64,000 bases of DNA from Mycolicibacterium neoaurum VKM Ac-1815D (GCF_000317305.3 NC_023036.2:682001-746000), one strand, 5' to 3'; counted from the stretch's first letter, positions 1 to 9,482 are shown. The notes: generated by a model not told the origin, from the letters alone. Program-made: numbers and translations.

Positions 1-352
1 GCCAGCCGGATTCCTGCAGCCGGTCGGCGAGTACGCGCACGGTGCCATGACACGGGCCCAGGGGCGGGGTGACCGTCACGGCAGGGTGTGTGCTGGCCTC
101 GACGTGCGCCGGGACGTCGGCGCGAACATGGTAGCCACCGGCCAAAAAGGCCGGTACCACGACAGCGGGCCGGTCTGCTGGCAGTCTGTCGAGCACCTCC
201 GACGGTGTCGGCCCGAGTACATCGACGAAAGCCACGTGGACCTCACGGTCCAGCAGATCCGAGACACGTTCGGCCAGTTGGCCGATCATGTCGACTCCGC
301 CCGGTTTGCGGGTGCCGTGGGCCACCAGCACCGCGGAGGCATCGCGATTCAT
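1..352 (-). CDS. Sirohydrochlorin chelatase-like protein (CbiX/SirB family), C-terminus outside the window
   Basis: The gene starts at ATG 352 and runs off the left edge, so about 117 residues are visible. The N-terminus reads MNRDASAVLVAHGTRKPGG, and AHGT is the metal-binding histidine motif that opens CbiX/SirB chelatases; FLAGGYHVRADVP further on is the second conserved stretch of this fold. The family inserts Co2+ or Fe2+ into sirohydrochlorin. The start overlaps the stop of the upstream uroporphyrinogen-III synthase gene by four bases (ATGA), so the two are translationally coupled, which suits a siroheme (nitrite/sulfite reductase cofactor) role. Gene order resembles Rv0259c-Rv0260c of M. 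tuberculosis. The metal specificity cannot be read from the sequence. Confidence 0.85.
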   Translation of the reverse strand, partial: MNRDASAVLVAHGTRKPGGVDMIGQLAERVSDLLDREVHVAFVDVLGPTPSEVLDRLPADRPAVVVPAFLAGGYHVRADVPAHVEASTHPAVTVTPPLGPCHGTVRVLADRLQESGW

Positions 353-1497
353 GACACTCCCATCGGATACTCGTCGACGGCCAGCCGGTAGCCCCGCTTG
401 ACCACGGTTGACACGATATTCTTGTCACCCAGCGCATTTCGTAACCGCAGCACCGCGGTCTCGACGGCGTGGGTGTCGGTGCCACTGCCCGGCAGAGCGT
501 TGAGAAGGTCCTGGCGCGACACCACCGAGCCCGGCCGATGTGCAAGGGCGCGGATGGTGGCCATCCCCGCCGGCGGTAGTTCCTTGACCACATCGTCGAC
601 CAGTACGCAGGTGCCGCGGATCTCCAGCAGATGCCCGGCCACCCGCATCCGTCGTGACTGCAACAGCGGCAGCTCGTCGGTGATGTGACGGGCGAGGGCA
701 CCCAGCCGCATCCGTTCCGGAGCCGAGGTGGGCACCCCGAGGCGAACCAGCGGACGGGCGGTGATCGGGCCGACGCACATCGCGTGCACGTTGGTGCGCA
801 GGGCGTCCAGCACCGCCGATTCCACGCCGAGATCGGCCGCGCGCAAGAGCAGGGCAGCGACCGCCGGGGCGGAGGTGAAGCTGACGGCGTCGAAACGCTG
901 GTCGGCGATACTCAGCACCAATTGATCGAAGGGACCGTTGCGCGGCGCCGGGTTCCATCGATACACCCGGATGGGCACGACGTCGGCACCGGCGGCGCGC
1001 AACTCGTCGAGGAACTCGGGGAACGGGTCCCAGTCGTCGTTGGTGCCGTGCAACTGCACGGCGACCCGCATACCGACGATGCCACCCTCCAACAGGTAGT
1101 GCAGCAGCTCGCGGGACGATTCGGACTCCGGGGACCATTCCTCTGGCAGACCGGCGGCGCGCAGTGCCCCGGTGGCCTTCGGCCCCCGCGAGACGATACG
1201 AGCGTTGCCGAGCGCGGCGGTCAGGTCGTGGGCCAGACCCCAGCCGTCGGCGGCCGCGATCCAGCCGCGGAACCCGATCCCGGTGGTCGCGATCACGATA
1301 TTGGGTGGCGCGGCGATCAGCGCCTCGGTGTTGGTTCGCAGCTCGTCGTCGTCGGGAAGCGGGACCATCGTGATGGCCGCGGCACTGGTCACGTCGGCAC
1401 CGCGCCGGGTGAGCAGGGCGGCGAGCTCTTCGCTGCGTCGAGCCGAGGTGACCGCCACCCGGAACCCGGTGAGCGGCGCCCAGTCAGGTCCAGTCAT
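349..1497 (-). CDS. Uroporphyrinogen-III synthase fused to a C-terminal winged-helix DNA-binding domain
   Basis: 382 residues. Residues about 5-255 look like HemD: WAPLTGFRVAVTSARRSEELAALL at the start and FTSAPAVAALL in the middle are typical. Residues about 285-375 form an OmpR-type winged helix (GMATIRALAHRPGSVVSRQDLL, then AVLRLRNALGDKNIVSTVVKRGYRL). HemD closes hydroxymethylbilane to uroporphyrinogen III, the branch-point to haem, siroheme and cobalamin. The fused helix suggests it also binds DNA or once did; the same fusion is known in mycobacteria (Rv0260c type). No receiver domain is present. It is followed by the chelatase gene with a 4-base overlap. In M. tuberculosis I recall narK3 upstream of this gene; here that slot (1498-1700) is non-coding. 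Confidence 0.88.
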   Translation of the reverse strand: MTGPDWAPLTGFRVAVTSARRSEELAALLTRRGADVTSAAAITMVPLPDDDELRTNTEALIAAPPNIVIATTGIGFRGWIAAADGWGLAHDLTAALGNARIVSRGPKATGALRAAGLPEEWSPESESSRELLHYLLEGGIVGMRVAVQLHGTNDDWDPFPEFLDELRAAGADVVPIRVYRWNPAPRNGPFDQLVLSIADQRFDAVSFTSAPAVAALLLRAADLGVESAVLDALRTNVHAMCVGPITARPLVRLGVPTSAPERMRLGALARHITDELPLLQSRRMRVAGHLLEIRGTCVLVDDVVKELPPAGMATIRALAHRPGSVVSRQDLLNALPGSGTDTHAVETAVLRLRNALGDKNIVSTVVKRGYRLAVDEYPMGVS

Positions 1498-1700
1498 GTC
1501 ACCTGTGTATTCAGTCGGTGTTTCGGGGCTGTTACTCCGCGATTGCGCGCGGGTGTCGCCGCTGGCCGAGCTGTAGTGGCTGCAGGCGACATCGATGAGA
1601 GGTTATGGGCGCTTTGTTGCGTGGGCGCTGCTGACGATAACCCGGCCGTGAACTTCCGCTCACCGCGGTAACCTTCCGGCGGTGAGGTCCTGAACAGGCA

Positions 1701-3182
<1,482 letters not shown>

Positions 3183-3186
<4 letters not shown>

Positions 3187-3218
3187 GATTGTCGATTCGC
3201 TCCGCAAGCGTCGCTCAC
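3183..3218 (-). CDS. Tiny ORF of 11 codons between pxpB and pxpC, second copy of a repeated leader
   Basis: GTG at 3218 opens an 11-residue ORF reading [11 protein letters not shown]. Its GTGA start overlaps the stop of the preceding 22-residue ORF, and its TGA overlaps the pxpC ATG. A good Shine-Dalgarno (GAGGAG, six bases before GTG) is present. It repeats the first ten residues of the preceding ORF because of a 29-bp direct duplication. Whether the peptide is made or only the translation matters is unknown; the arrangement suggests a ribosome relay to pxpC. Confidence 0.4.
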
Positions 3219-3282
3219 GCGATCTCCTCGCAGGCTCGGAGTTCGCATCGTGTTTGTCGATTCGCTCCGCAAGCGTCGCTCA
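3189..3282. repeat. Two perfect 29-bp direct repeats, 65 bp apart, in the pxpB-pxpC junction
   Basis: Copies lie at 3189-3217 and 3254-3282 and are identical over 29 bases. Read on the minus strand, each begins with TGAGCGACGC and ends GAATCGACAA. The 36-bp spacer carries the GAGGAG ribosome-binding site for the second mini-ORF. I saw no other copy in this window. Confidence 0.9.
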
Positions 3283-3283
3283 T
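3215..3283 (-). CDS. Tiny ORF of 22 codons coupled to the pxpB stop
   Basis: ATG at 3283 overlaps the pxpB TGA (ATGA). The ORF encodes 22 residues beginning [10 protein letters not shown] and has three cysteines. Its TGA overlaps the GTG of the next mini-ORF. Its Shine-Dalgarno is weak (GGGCGG), so it would be reached mainly by ribosomes finishing pxpB. I do not recognise a function. It may be only a dispersed repeat whose ends happen to carry start and stop codons, but four consecutive ATGA/GTGA junctions argue for a translational role. Confidence 0.4.
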   Translation of the reverse strand: MSDACGANRQTRCELRACEEIA

Positions 3284-3939
3284 GAATCCGCCCGGAACGC
3301 GACGGTCATCCCCGGCGTGAGCAGGGCGGGCCGGTCGCGGGTGACGTCGAACAGGACCGTCGACGTGCGCCCGATCAGCTGCCAGCCACCGGGCGACTCG
3401 CGAGGGTATACCCCGCTGAATTCGCCTGCCAGACCGACTGATCCGGCCGGAACCCGGGTCCGTGGTTCGGCCCGGCGGGGGACTCGTAATCTGGGGTCGC
3501 CGCCGATCAGATAGGCGAATCCCGGTGCGAAACCGCCGAATCCGACCTGCCAGAGGGTGTCGGTATGGGCGGCGACCACCTCGGCGGTACTCAGACCTGT
3601 CAGCTCGGCGACCTCGGCCAGGTCGGCACCGTCATAGGTCACACCGATCACAACGTCGGGTTGGGCCGCCTTACCGTACTCATCGACGGGACGCTGCAGG
3701 CGCAGGGCTTTGAGCCGTTGCCGGGTGGGGGCCAGATACCGTGGGCCCGCCAACTTCACCAGGATCGTCCGGGAGGCGGGCACGATGTCGAGGACGCCGG
3801 GCAGCCCGGCGCTCTTCAGAGTGTCGGTCCAGGCCAATACCGCCGCGGTGCCGTCGAACTCGAGCAGCAGCGCCTGATCGCCGTAATCGCGAACGGTGCC
3901 CAGATCACCGGGCACGTGGACTTCCGTCGTCACCGTCAT
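3280..3939 (-). CDS. pxpB: 5-oxoprolinase subunit PxpB-like (allophanate hydrolase subunit 1 / KipI family)
   Basis: 219 residues. Hallmarks are [12 protein letters not shown] near the N-terminus, [45 protein letters not shown] in the middle and [38 protein letters not shown], the AHS1 signature. PxpB partners PxpC in ATP-dependent opening of 5-oxoproline, a spontaneous damage product of glutamine and glutathione-type compounds. It is the first gene of the pxpB-miniORF-miniORF-pxpC-aac(2') unit. Upstream, 3940-4025 has no gene. The missing PxpA partner leaves the in vivo reaction open; in M. tuberculosis the homologues (Rv0264c/Rv0263c) also stand without an adjacent pxpA as far as I recall. 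Confidence 0.88.
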   Translation of the reverse strand: MTVTTEVHVPGDLGTVRDYGDQALLLEFDGTAAVLAWTDTLKSAGLPGVLDIVPASRTILVKLAGPRYLAPTRQRLKALRLQRPVDEYGKAAQPDVVIGVTYDGADLAEVAELTGLSTAEVVAAHTDTLWQVGFGGFAPGFAYLIGGDPRLRVPRRAEPRTRVPAGSVGLAGEFSGVYPRESPGGWQLIGRTSTVLFDVTRDRPALLTPGMTVAFRADS

Positions 3940-4025
3940 CTACCGAAGCTACCGCCGGGTAACGTGACGTTCGACGTGTCTGAGGGGTTTGCCAGAGGAG
4001 CCTTAACAAAGGTTCATACGCTCGT

Positions 4026-4712
4026 TCACGCGACCGGCTGATAGGTCGGTTCGCGGCGCTTGACCATTGCGATCACCCGGTAGGTGACGGGCAGCAGCAC
4101 CACCTCGACGATGGTCTTGTAGAACCAACCCTGCGCGGTGTAGATCAAGAAATCGCTGAACGAGGTGATACCGATGACGCTGGCCGCGATGGCGCAGAAC
4201 ACGACGGTGTCACCGAGCTGCCCGACGAAGGTCGACCCGACAAGGCGTGCCCAGAGATGCTTCTCCTTGGTCCGTTCCTTGATGAGCACCAGCGACCAGG
4301 CATTGAGAGTCTGCCCGACGAGAAACCCGGCCATGCCGGCGATGATCAGCCCGGTGTAGGCGCTGACGATGTTCTCCAGGTGTTCTTGGTTCGGGTAGAA
4401 ATCAGCGGCGGGTAGGTACACGGTTGCCCAGAAGGCGGCGGCGGCAAGGGCATTCATCGCAAAACCGGTGAGGATCGCGCGCCGGGCCGCCTTGAATCCG
4501 TAGACCTCGGACAGTACGTCGCCGATCACATAGGTCAGCGGGAAGACGATGAACCCGCCGTCGGTGATGATCGGGCCGAACTCGACGCCCTTGGTGGCAG
4601 TGACGTTGGAGATGATCACCAGTGCGGTGAAAACCGCTACGAAGATCGGATAGTAGGCCGAACCGACCTGTGCGTAGGACGGGCCGTGCTGGGTGTCGTT
4701 CGGACTGCTCAC
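4026..4712 (-). CDS. yhhQ: Queuosine precursor transporter (YhhQ/VUT family)
   Basis: 228 residues with about six membrane segments, beginning after a short polar N-terminus (YYPIFVAVFTALVIISNVTATKGVEFGP). FPLTYVIGDVLSEVYGF is the family signature (DUF165). Members import queuosine precursors such as preQ0 or preQ1. The GTG start at 4712 lies 12 bases after the stop of the siderophore-binding gene, so the two are probably one transcript. No de novo queuosine genes are nearby, so salvage would be the logical role, but that is inference from the family. Confidence 0.86.
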   Translation of the reverse strand: MSSPNDTQHGPSYAQVGSAYYPIFVAVFTALVIISNVTATKGVEFGPIITDGGFIVFPLTYVIGDVLSEVYGFKAARRAILTGFAMNALAAAAFWATVYLPAADFYPNQEHLENIVSAYTGLIIAGMAGFLVGQTLNAWSLVLIKERTKEKHLWARLVGSTFVGQLGDTVVFCAIAASVIGITSFSDFLIYTAQGWFYKTIVEVVLLPVTYRVIAMVKRREPTYQPVA

Positions 4713-4724
4713 CCGGATATCTTG

Positions 4725-5672
4725 TCAGGCCAGCGCGGGCCTGAGCATGGCCGGGAGCTGGTCGGCGACCGCGGGCAGCGACAACGGCGAGCTGAAGGCG
4801 ATCGCCGCGGCCAGGTCGCGGCCGGTGAAGACGTTGCGGGCCCCCCGTTCGGCGATGATGGGGTCCGCTGTCAGCACCGCAGTCTCGGCGTCGTCGGCAC
4901 ACCAGATGAGCACATCGGCCGCGCCGAGGACCTGCGCCATCCGGTCGCGCGGAACGGTGGCGTCGGTGTCGGCCACGGTGAAACCGAGCTGGGTCAAGAA
5001 CTCGGTGCGCCAGCCCGGTGGCGTGACCACGACGTCCCCGCCCTCGAGGCTGCCCTGCAAGAGCAGCGCGCGTTTGTCCTTGAACTGGGGGTTTTCGGTA
5101 CCCACGGTCGTGAACCGGGTGTCGACGTCGGCGATCAGCCGGGTCATCTCGTCGTGTTTGAACACCGCGGCACCGATGGCTGCGGCCTGGTCCTTCCACG
5201 GTTCGAAGAAGGCCTGCGTCCCGGACTGGGCGATCGTCGGCGCGACGTCGGACAGCCGGTCATAGGTGTCGCGGTCCAGGCCGGCGTTGGTGGCGATGAT
5301 CAGATCGGGGTCGAGCGTCGCGATGGCGTCCACGTCGATACCGTTGTCGAGGTTGAGCACCGCTGGTCGGGCGGCGCCGAGCGCCGGGAGCGCCCATGGC
5401 CAGGTGGCGAACGGCTGCCCGCCGAACCATTCGGTCACCCCGACGGGGGTAACGCCGACGGCCATCAGGCAATCCTGGCCGGTGAGCCCGGCGCTGACCA
5501 CGCGGGTCGGTGGCGCGGGTACTCGGGTTTCGCCGAATGCGTGCCGGATGGTGACCGACCCGTCATCGGCAACCGCGCCGGGCCGTTGCTCGGAGCTGCA
5601 GGCAGCGGCTGCAGCCGCCGATCCGGCGGCAAGCGCCAGCAGGAAACCTCGCCGGGACCAGGGTGTCGGCAC
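4725..5672 (-). CDS. Iron-siderophore ABC transporter substrate-binding lipoprotein (FecB/FhuD-like)
   Basis: 315 residues from GTG 5672. The N-terminus SRRGFLLALAAG carries a twin-arginine motif and ends in a run of alanines before Cys25, a lipobox, so the mature protein would be Tat-exported and lipid-anchored. The body is a periplasmic-binding fold type III (TRVVSAGLTGQDCLMAVGVTPVGVTEWFGG; IATLDPDLIIATNAG). It would capture ferric siderophores for an ABC permease that is not encoded here. It matches Rv0265c in position. The open frame extends upstream to 6158, but the signal peptide fixes the start near 5672; GGGAAG about 14 bases upstream is a weak ribosome-binding site. I saw no clear iron box. 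Confidence 0.87.
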   Translation of the reverse strand: MPTPWSRRGFLLALAAGSAAAAAACSSEQRPGAVADDGSVTIRHAFGETRVPAPPTRVVSAGLTGQDCLMAVGVTPVGVTEWFGGQPFATWPWALPALGAARPAVLNLDNGIDVDAIATLDPDLIIATNAGLDRDTYDRLSDVAPTIAQSGTQAFFEPWKDQAAAIGAAVFKHDEMTRLIADVDTRFTTVGTENPQFKDKRALLLQGSLEGGDVVVTPPGWRTEFLTQLGFTVADTDATVPRDRMAQVLGAADVLIWCADDAETAVLTADPIIAERGARNVFTGRDLAAAIAFSSPLSLPAVADQLPAMLRPALA

Positions 5673-5788
5673 GCCGTGAGCGTACTTCCCGGCGAGCGTG
5701 CGTGTCTGCACGATGACACGCCGGTGCGGTGGAGAGTTCGCGCACCGTCGCGGCGATGACACCGCGAAGGTTCCCACCAGCCGACCGG

Positions 5789-6379
5789 CTACGGGGCCAG
5801 CCCGCGCAGCAGCACCGCCAGACCGAACTCGAAGGCGTCCTCCGCGCGGTCCGGGCCCGATCCGGCTGCCAGCGCGGCCGCGAGTTGCGGGCTGACGTCG
5901 GGGCTGGACCCCCACGGCGCATCGGGCGCTGCGGCATCCAGCGCAGAGCCGAGGACGAAGGAGTCGATGAGCGTGATGGCGCGCAGGGTGTCGGGAGCGC
6001 TGAACCCGGCAGCGGTGAGCGTCTGTGCCAGCGCGTTGTACATCGCGACGGCGTGCGTGCTGGCGACCGGGTAGGCGGTCAGTAAGGGGATCAGCCTCGG
6101 GTAGCGGGCGTAGCTGCGACGGTAGGAACGCATGATGTCGGCGACGACGTCGATCCATGGTCCGTCGGTGTCGGGAAGCGTCACTGCGCTCATGGCCTTT
6201 TCGCGGAGCAGTTCGATGATCTGCTCGCGCCCGGTGACGTGGTTGTACAACGAGGACGGGCTCACCTTGAGTGAGCGGGCCAATTCGGGGATGGTGAAAC
6301 CGCCGGTGCTCTCGACCAGATCCATTGCGGCACCAGCGATCCGGTCGGTCGACAGAATCGCCACCCTGGGTCGTCCCAC
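5789..6379 (-). CDS. TetR-family regulator, probably of aguBA
   Basis: 196 residues from GTG 6379, which has AAGGGA eight bases upstream; ATG 6421 is a longer alternative. The N-terminal helix-turn-helix reads RIAGAAMDLVESTGGFTIPELARSLKVSPSSLYNHVTGREQIIELL. The C-terminal domain (residues about 80-190) is helical and belongs to the group with LIPLLTAYPVASTHAVAMYNAL, seen in many actinobacterial TetR proteins. It is divergent from aguB, and a 19-bp palindrome sits between them. Agmatine or putrescine is a reasonable ligand guess from context only. Confidence 0.85.
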   Translation of the reverse strand: MGRPRVAILSTDRIAGAAMDLVESTGGFTIPELARSLKVSPSSLYNHVTGREQIIELLREKAMSAVTLPDTDGPWIDVVADIMRSYRRSYARYPRLIPLLTAYPVASTHAVAMYNALAQTLTAAGFSAPDTLRAITLIDSFVLGSALDAAAPDAPWGSSPDVSPQLAAALAAGSGPDRAEDAFEFGLAVLLRGLAP

Positions 6380-6429
6380 TGATCGATTTCCCTTCGGCTC
6401 TTTACAACGGCTTCTCCGCATCCCACAAT

Positions 6430-6448
6430 AAACGAAACTCATTCGTTT
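6430..6448. promoter_or_regulatory. Palindromic operator candidate between tetR and aguB
   Basis: AAACGAA-ACTCA-TTCGTTT: perfect 7-bp arms around a 5-bp centre in an otherwise GC-rich gap. It lies 13 bp before the aguB start and 51 bp before the TetR start, where a repressor could control both. The aguB ribosome-binding site (AGGAG) follows immediately. Confidence 0.65.
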
Positions 6449-6461
6449 TAGGAGCGTCGAC

Positions 6462-7442
6462 ATGCTCGTTCTCACCGCCGAGCCCGCTGAACCGTTGTCC
6501 CGGACCGCCGAGTCGCGACGGCTGCCGGTGCGCGTCGCACTGGTGCAGCACCGGTGGCGCGCCGATGCCGCCGAGCTGATCGGGGTGCTCGACGACGGCA
6601 TCGCCCGTGCCGCTGACGCCGGTGCGACCGCGGTGTTCCTGCCCGAGATCACCCTGTTGCGCTATCCCGCCGACACCCGGGCCGGTGCGAATCCCGGTGA
6701 CTCTGCCGAGAACCTGCTGGACGGCCCGACCTTCTCGATGGCCGCCGAGGCGGCCCGGCGGCACGGGATCTTCGTGCACGCCTCGCTGTACGAAAAGGCG
6801 CCAGACGCCGACGGTCTCGGTTTCAACACCGCGATCCTGGTCTCGCCGGCGGGCGACTTGGTCGGGCGTACCCGCAAGATGCATATTCCGATCTCGGCGG
6901 GCTACTACGAGGACACCTACTTCCGTCAGGGACCGGCCGAGGACGCGTACCCGGTGTACGCGCCGGAGGGTCTCGGTGCGCGGGTGGGCCTGCCGACCTG
7001 CTGGGACGAATGGTTCCCCGAGGTCGCGCGGAGCTACGCGCTCGGCGGCGCCGAGATCGTCGTCTATCCGACCGCCATCGGATCCGAACCTGTGTTCCCC
7101 GCGTTCGACACCCAGCCGCTGTGGCGGCATGTGATCGTCGGGCACGGCATCAGCAACGGACTGTTCATGGTGGTGCCCAACCGGACCGGGAACGAGGGCG
7201 CCCTGTCGTTCTACGGGTCATCGTTCATCTCCGACCCATATGGTCGGGTGCTGGTGTCGGCGCCCCGTGACGAGGAGGCGGTACTGATCGCCGATCTGGA
7301 CCTCGATCAACGGCGTGACTGGCTGGAGCTCTTCCCGTTCCTGCTGACGCGCCGACCGGACAGCTATGGCGCGCTGACCGCGCCGGTGGATGTCGCGCAC
7401 CCCTACGGCGCGGGGCACTCAGCCACGGCGGTGGTCAAATGA
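6462..7442 (+). CDS. aguB: N-carbamoylputrescine amidase (carbon-nitrogen hydrolase family)
   Basis: 326 residues. The nitrilase-fold catalytic triad is visible: Glu in FLPEIT, Lys in GRTRKMHIP and Cys180 in LPTCWDEWFPE. AguB hydrolyses N-carbamoylputrescine to putrescine, CO2 and ammonia. AGGAG lies eight bases before ATG 6462. The stop overlaps the aguA start by four bases, so the pair forms one operon that turns agmatine into putrescine. It is about 25-30 residues longer than plant and Pseudomonas AguB as I recall them, with the extra residues at the N-terminus (MLVLTAEPAEPLSRTAESRR). Confidence 0.9.
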   Translation: MLVLTAEPAEPLSRTAESRRLPVRVALVQHRWRADAAELIGVLDDGIARAADAGATAVFLPEITLLRYPADTRAGANPGDSAENLLDGPTFSMAAEAARRHGIFVHASLYEKAPDADGLGFNTAILVSPAGDLVGRTRKMHIPISAGYYEDTYFRQGPAEDAYPVYAPEGLGARVGLPTCWDEWFPEVARSYALGGAEIVVYPTAIGSEPVFPAFDTQPLWRHVIVGHGISNGLFMVVPNRTGNEGALSFYGSSFISDPYGRVLVSAPRDEEAVLIADLDLDQRRDWLELFPFLLTRRPDSYGALTAPVDVAHPYGAGHSATAVVK

Positions 7443-8452
7443 GTAATCGGCCGACCTACATGATGCCTGCCGAGGGTGCCACCCAGGACCGGGTGTGGAT
7501 GGCCTTCCCATCCGCCGGATACTCCCTGGGCGATACCGCCGATGAACAGCACGAGGCACGGTCGACGTGGGCGGCCGTCGCACACGCCATCGCAGAGTTC
7601 GAACCGGTCACCATGCTGGTCGACCCCGACGAGGTCGACGTCGCGAAACGCTATCTGTCGCAGGACATCCAGACAGTCGAGGTCCCACTCGACGACGCCT
7701 GGATGCGCGATATCGGGCCGACTTTCGTGCATACCGACGACGGTTCGGTCGCCGCGGTGGATTGGGTGTTCAACGGCTGGGGCGGCCAGGACTGGGCGCG
7801 CTGGGACCGCGACTGCAAGGTCGGTGCGGTGGTGGCCGAACTGGCCGGCGTGCCATTGGTCTCTTCCCCGCTGGTGAACGAGGGCGGCGGCATCCATGTC
7901 GACGGATGTGGGACCGTACTGGTCACCGAGACAGTGCAACTCGACCCCGGCCGCAATCCTGATCTGACGAAGGCCGATGTCGAGAGCGAATTGTCGCGCA
8001 CCATCGGGGCCACCGCCGTGGTCTGGCTACCGATGGGCCTCACCAGGGATTCGCAGCGCTTCGGTACGCGCGGGCATGTCGATATCGTCGCGACATTCGC
8101 CGAGCCCGGTCGCCTCCTCGTGCATGCCCAGACCGACGACAACCACCCGGATGCCGCGGTATGTCACAAAATTCGGCATTCACTCGGCGAGCGCTTCGAG
8201 ATCGTCGAGATACCGGCCCCGACGGTCCTCACCGATGGCGAAGGCTTCGTCGACTACAGCTACATCAACCACCTCGTGGTCAACGGCGGGGTGATCGCCT
8301 GCGCGTTCGGTGATCCCCGCGACCGCGAAGCCGCCGCCATCCTCACCGAGCAGTACCCGGGCCGCCGGGTGGTGTCGGTGGATGCCCGGCCGCTGTTCGC
8401 CCGCGGCGGCGGAATCCATTGCATCACACAGCAGCAGCCCTCCCCGCGCTGA
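7439..8452 (+). CDS. aguA: Agmatine deiminase
   Basis: 337 residues. Guanidine-modifying fold with WMAFPSAG near the start, the conserved DDAWMRDIGPTFV loop, LVNEGGGIHVDGCGTVLVTE and the nucleophilic Cys328 in GGGIHCITQQQP at the C-terminus. It hydrolyses agmatine to N-carbamoylputrescine and ammonia. It is coupled to aguB (ATGA overlap), so the two steps are made together. A 9-bp hairpin follows the stop. Confidence 0.93.
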   Translation: MSNRPTYMMPAEGATQDRVWMAFPSAGYSLGDTADEQHEARSTWAAVAHAIAEFEPVTMLVDPDEVDVAKRYLSQDIQTVEVPLDDAWMRDIGPTFVHTDDGSVAAVDWVFNGWGGQDWARWDRDCKVGAVVAELAGVPLVSSPLVNEGGGIHVDGCGTVLVTETVQLDPGRNPDLTKADVESELSRTIGATAVVWLPMGLTRDSQRFGTRGHVDIVATFAEPGRLLVHAQTDDNHPDAAVCHKIRHSLGERFEIVEIPAPTVLTDGEGFVDYSYINHLVVNGGVIACAFGDPRDREAAAILTEQYPGRRVVSVDARPLFARGGGIHCITQQQPSPR

Positions 8453-8461
8453 GCACCCGGA

Positions 8462-8492
8462 CGGCCTGGGACACGTCGGGCGCCCCAGGCCG
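8462..8492. terminator. Bidirectional terminator candidate between aguA and ohr
   Basis: CGGCCTGGG and CCCAGGCCG form a perfect 9-bp stem with a 13-base loop in the short gap between two convergent genes. There is no U-tract, as is common in mycobacteria. Confidence 0.55.
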
Positions 8493-8504
8493 CTGGGCTG
8501 CGGG

Positions 8505-8909
8505 TCAGACCAGGTTGATGGTCACCGTGATGTTGCCGCGGGTGGCTTTCGAGTAGGGGCATACCTCGTGTGCGCCGTCGACGATCTGGCGTGCGGTCTC
8601 TGGGTCCACACCCGGGATGCTGACGTTGAGACGCGCCTGCAGCGAGAACCCGCCGTCAGCGTTCACCAGGTCCACCTCTGCGTCGACAGCGGTCTGTGCG
8701 GGCAGCTTCACCTTGTGCTGTCCGGCAACCAGTCCCATGGCGCTCAGATAGCAGGCCGACCAGCCGGCGGCGAACAGTTGCTCGGGGTTGGTGCCGGTGC
8801 CCTCGGCGCCCGGCGCGGTGAGTTGGATGTCCAGATTGCCGTCAGAGCTGTAGGACTCGCCCTGGCGGCCGCCGGTGGTGTGGGTTGAGGCGGTGTAGAC
8901 GACGGACAT
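8505..8909 (-). CDS. ohr: Organic hydroperoxide resistance protein (Ohr, OsmC superfamily)
   Basis: 134 residues from ATG 8909, preceded by GAAGGAG. The two peroxidatic cysteines are in WSACYLSAM and VCPYSKATRGN, the latter being the Ohr signature. Ohr reduces organic and lipid hydroperoxides using lipoyl-protein thiols. It is divergent from an OhrR-like MarR gene, the classic arrangement. Confidence 0.93.
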   Translation of the reverse strand: MSVVYTASTHTTGGRQGESYSSDGNLDIQLTAPGAEGTGTNPEQLFAAGWSACYLSAMGLVAGQHKVKLPAQTAVDAEVDLVNADGGFSLQARLNVSIPGVDPETARQIVDGAHEVCPYSKATRGNITVTINLV

Positions 8910-8989
8910 GGTCTTCTCCTTCGAGGGTTCGGCGGCCTGTGCTTTCGCTTCGGCTGATCGGTGCAACTCGACCGAGATTTACTTCATTC

Positions 8990-9017
8990 CCGATTCAATC
9001 GCGCGCGCTAGAATCGG
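8990..9017. promoter_or_regulatory. OhrR operator candidate with an overlapping -10 box and possibly leaderless ohrR start
   Basis: CCGATTC and GAATCGG form a perfect 7-bp inverted repeat around 14 bases. TAGAAT at 9009-9014 is a good -10 hexamer inside the right half; a start about seven bases on would be 9021, exactly the ohrR ATG, and no Shine-Dalgarno precedes that ATG. This suggests a leaderless, autorepressed ohrR transcript. Confidence 0.5.
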
Positions 9018-9020
9018 CAT

Positions 9021-9461
9021 ATGAAGCCGCAGCTTCCCCAGCTCTCGGATTTCCTGTGTTTCGCCGTGTACTCGGCGAACCTCGCCTACGGAAAAGCGTA
9101 CAAACCGCTCCTCGACAAAGCCGGTATCACCTACACCCAATACCTGGTGATCGTTTCCCTGTGGGAAAAGGATCACCAGACCGTCAGCGGCCTCGGTGAG
9201 AAGCTCTTCCTGGAGTCAAACACCCTCACTCCGATACTGAAGCGACTCGAGGGCGCCGGTTACCTCACTCGGGAACGTTCGGCAGATGACGAGCGCCAGG
9301 TGCTGGTCAGTCTGACCGATACCGGCCGCGCGCTACGGGAGCAAGGCGTGGAAATGGATCTGATAGCCGCCACCGGTTTGGAGCCCGACGAACTGCGCGC
9401 CATCCAGAAGGGCATGGTGAAGTTGCGAGACAATCTACGATCGCACGTCCGCGAAAACTGA
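9021..9461 (+). CDS. ohrR: MarR-family organic-peroxide sensor OhrR
   Basis: 146 residues. The N-terminal DFLCFAVYSANLAYGKAYKPLLDKAGITYTQYLVI holds the conserved redox-sensing cysteine (FCxY/LCFAVY type) and the tyrosines that contact it. The winged helix follows (QTVSGLGEKLFLESNTLTPILKRLEGAGYLTRERSADDERQ). Oxidation of the cysteine by organic peroxide releases the repressor from the ohr promoter. Position next to ohr and family agree. Only the N-terminal cysteine is obvious, so it may be a one-cysteine (S-thiolation) type. Confidence 0.9.
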   Translation: MKPQLPQLSDFLCFAVYSANLAYGKAYKPLLDKAGITYTQYLVIVSLWEKDHQTVSGLGEKLFLESNTLTPILKRLEGAGYLTRERSADDERQVLVSLTDTGRALREQGVEMDLIAATGLEPDELRAIQKGMVKLRDNLRSHVREN

Positions 9462-9482
9462 CGCTCGGGCATAATCTCGGGC

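Noticed and set aside
3187..3207. ATG 3207 as the pxpC start
   Set aside because: The seven added residues (MRSESTI) come from the repeat in another frame; ATG 3186 matches the family start and the ATGA overlap.
4713..4724. preQ1 riboswitch before the queuosine-precursor transporter
   Set aside because: Only 12 bases separate it from the preceding gene, too little for an aptamer; no such structure was seen inside the neighbour.
5673..6158. Long N-terminal extension of the siderophore-binding gene
   Set aside because: The twin-arginine signal and lipobox start at about 5672; the extension is low-complexity shadow coding over the tetR gene.
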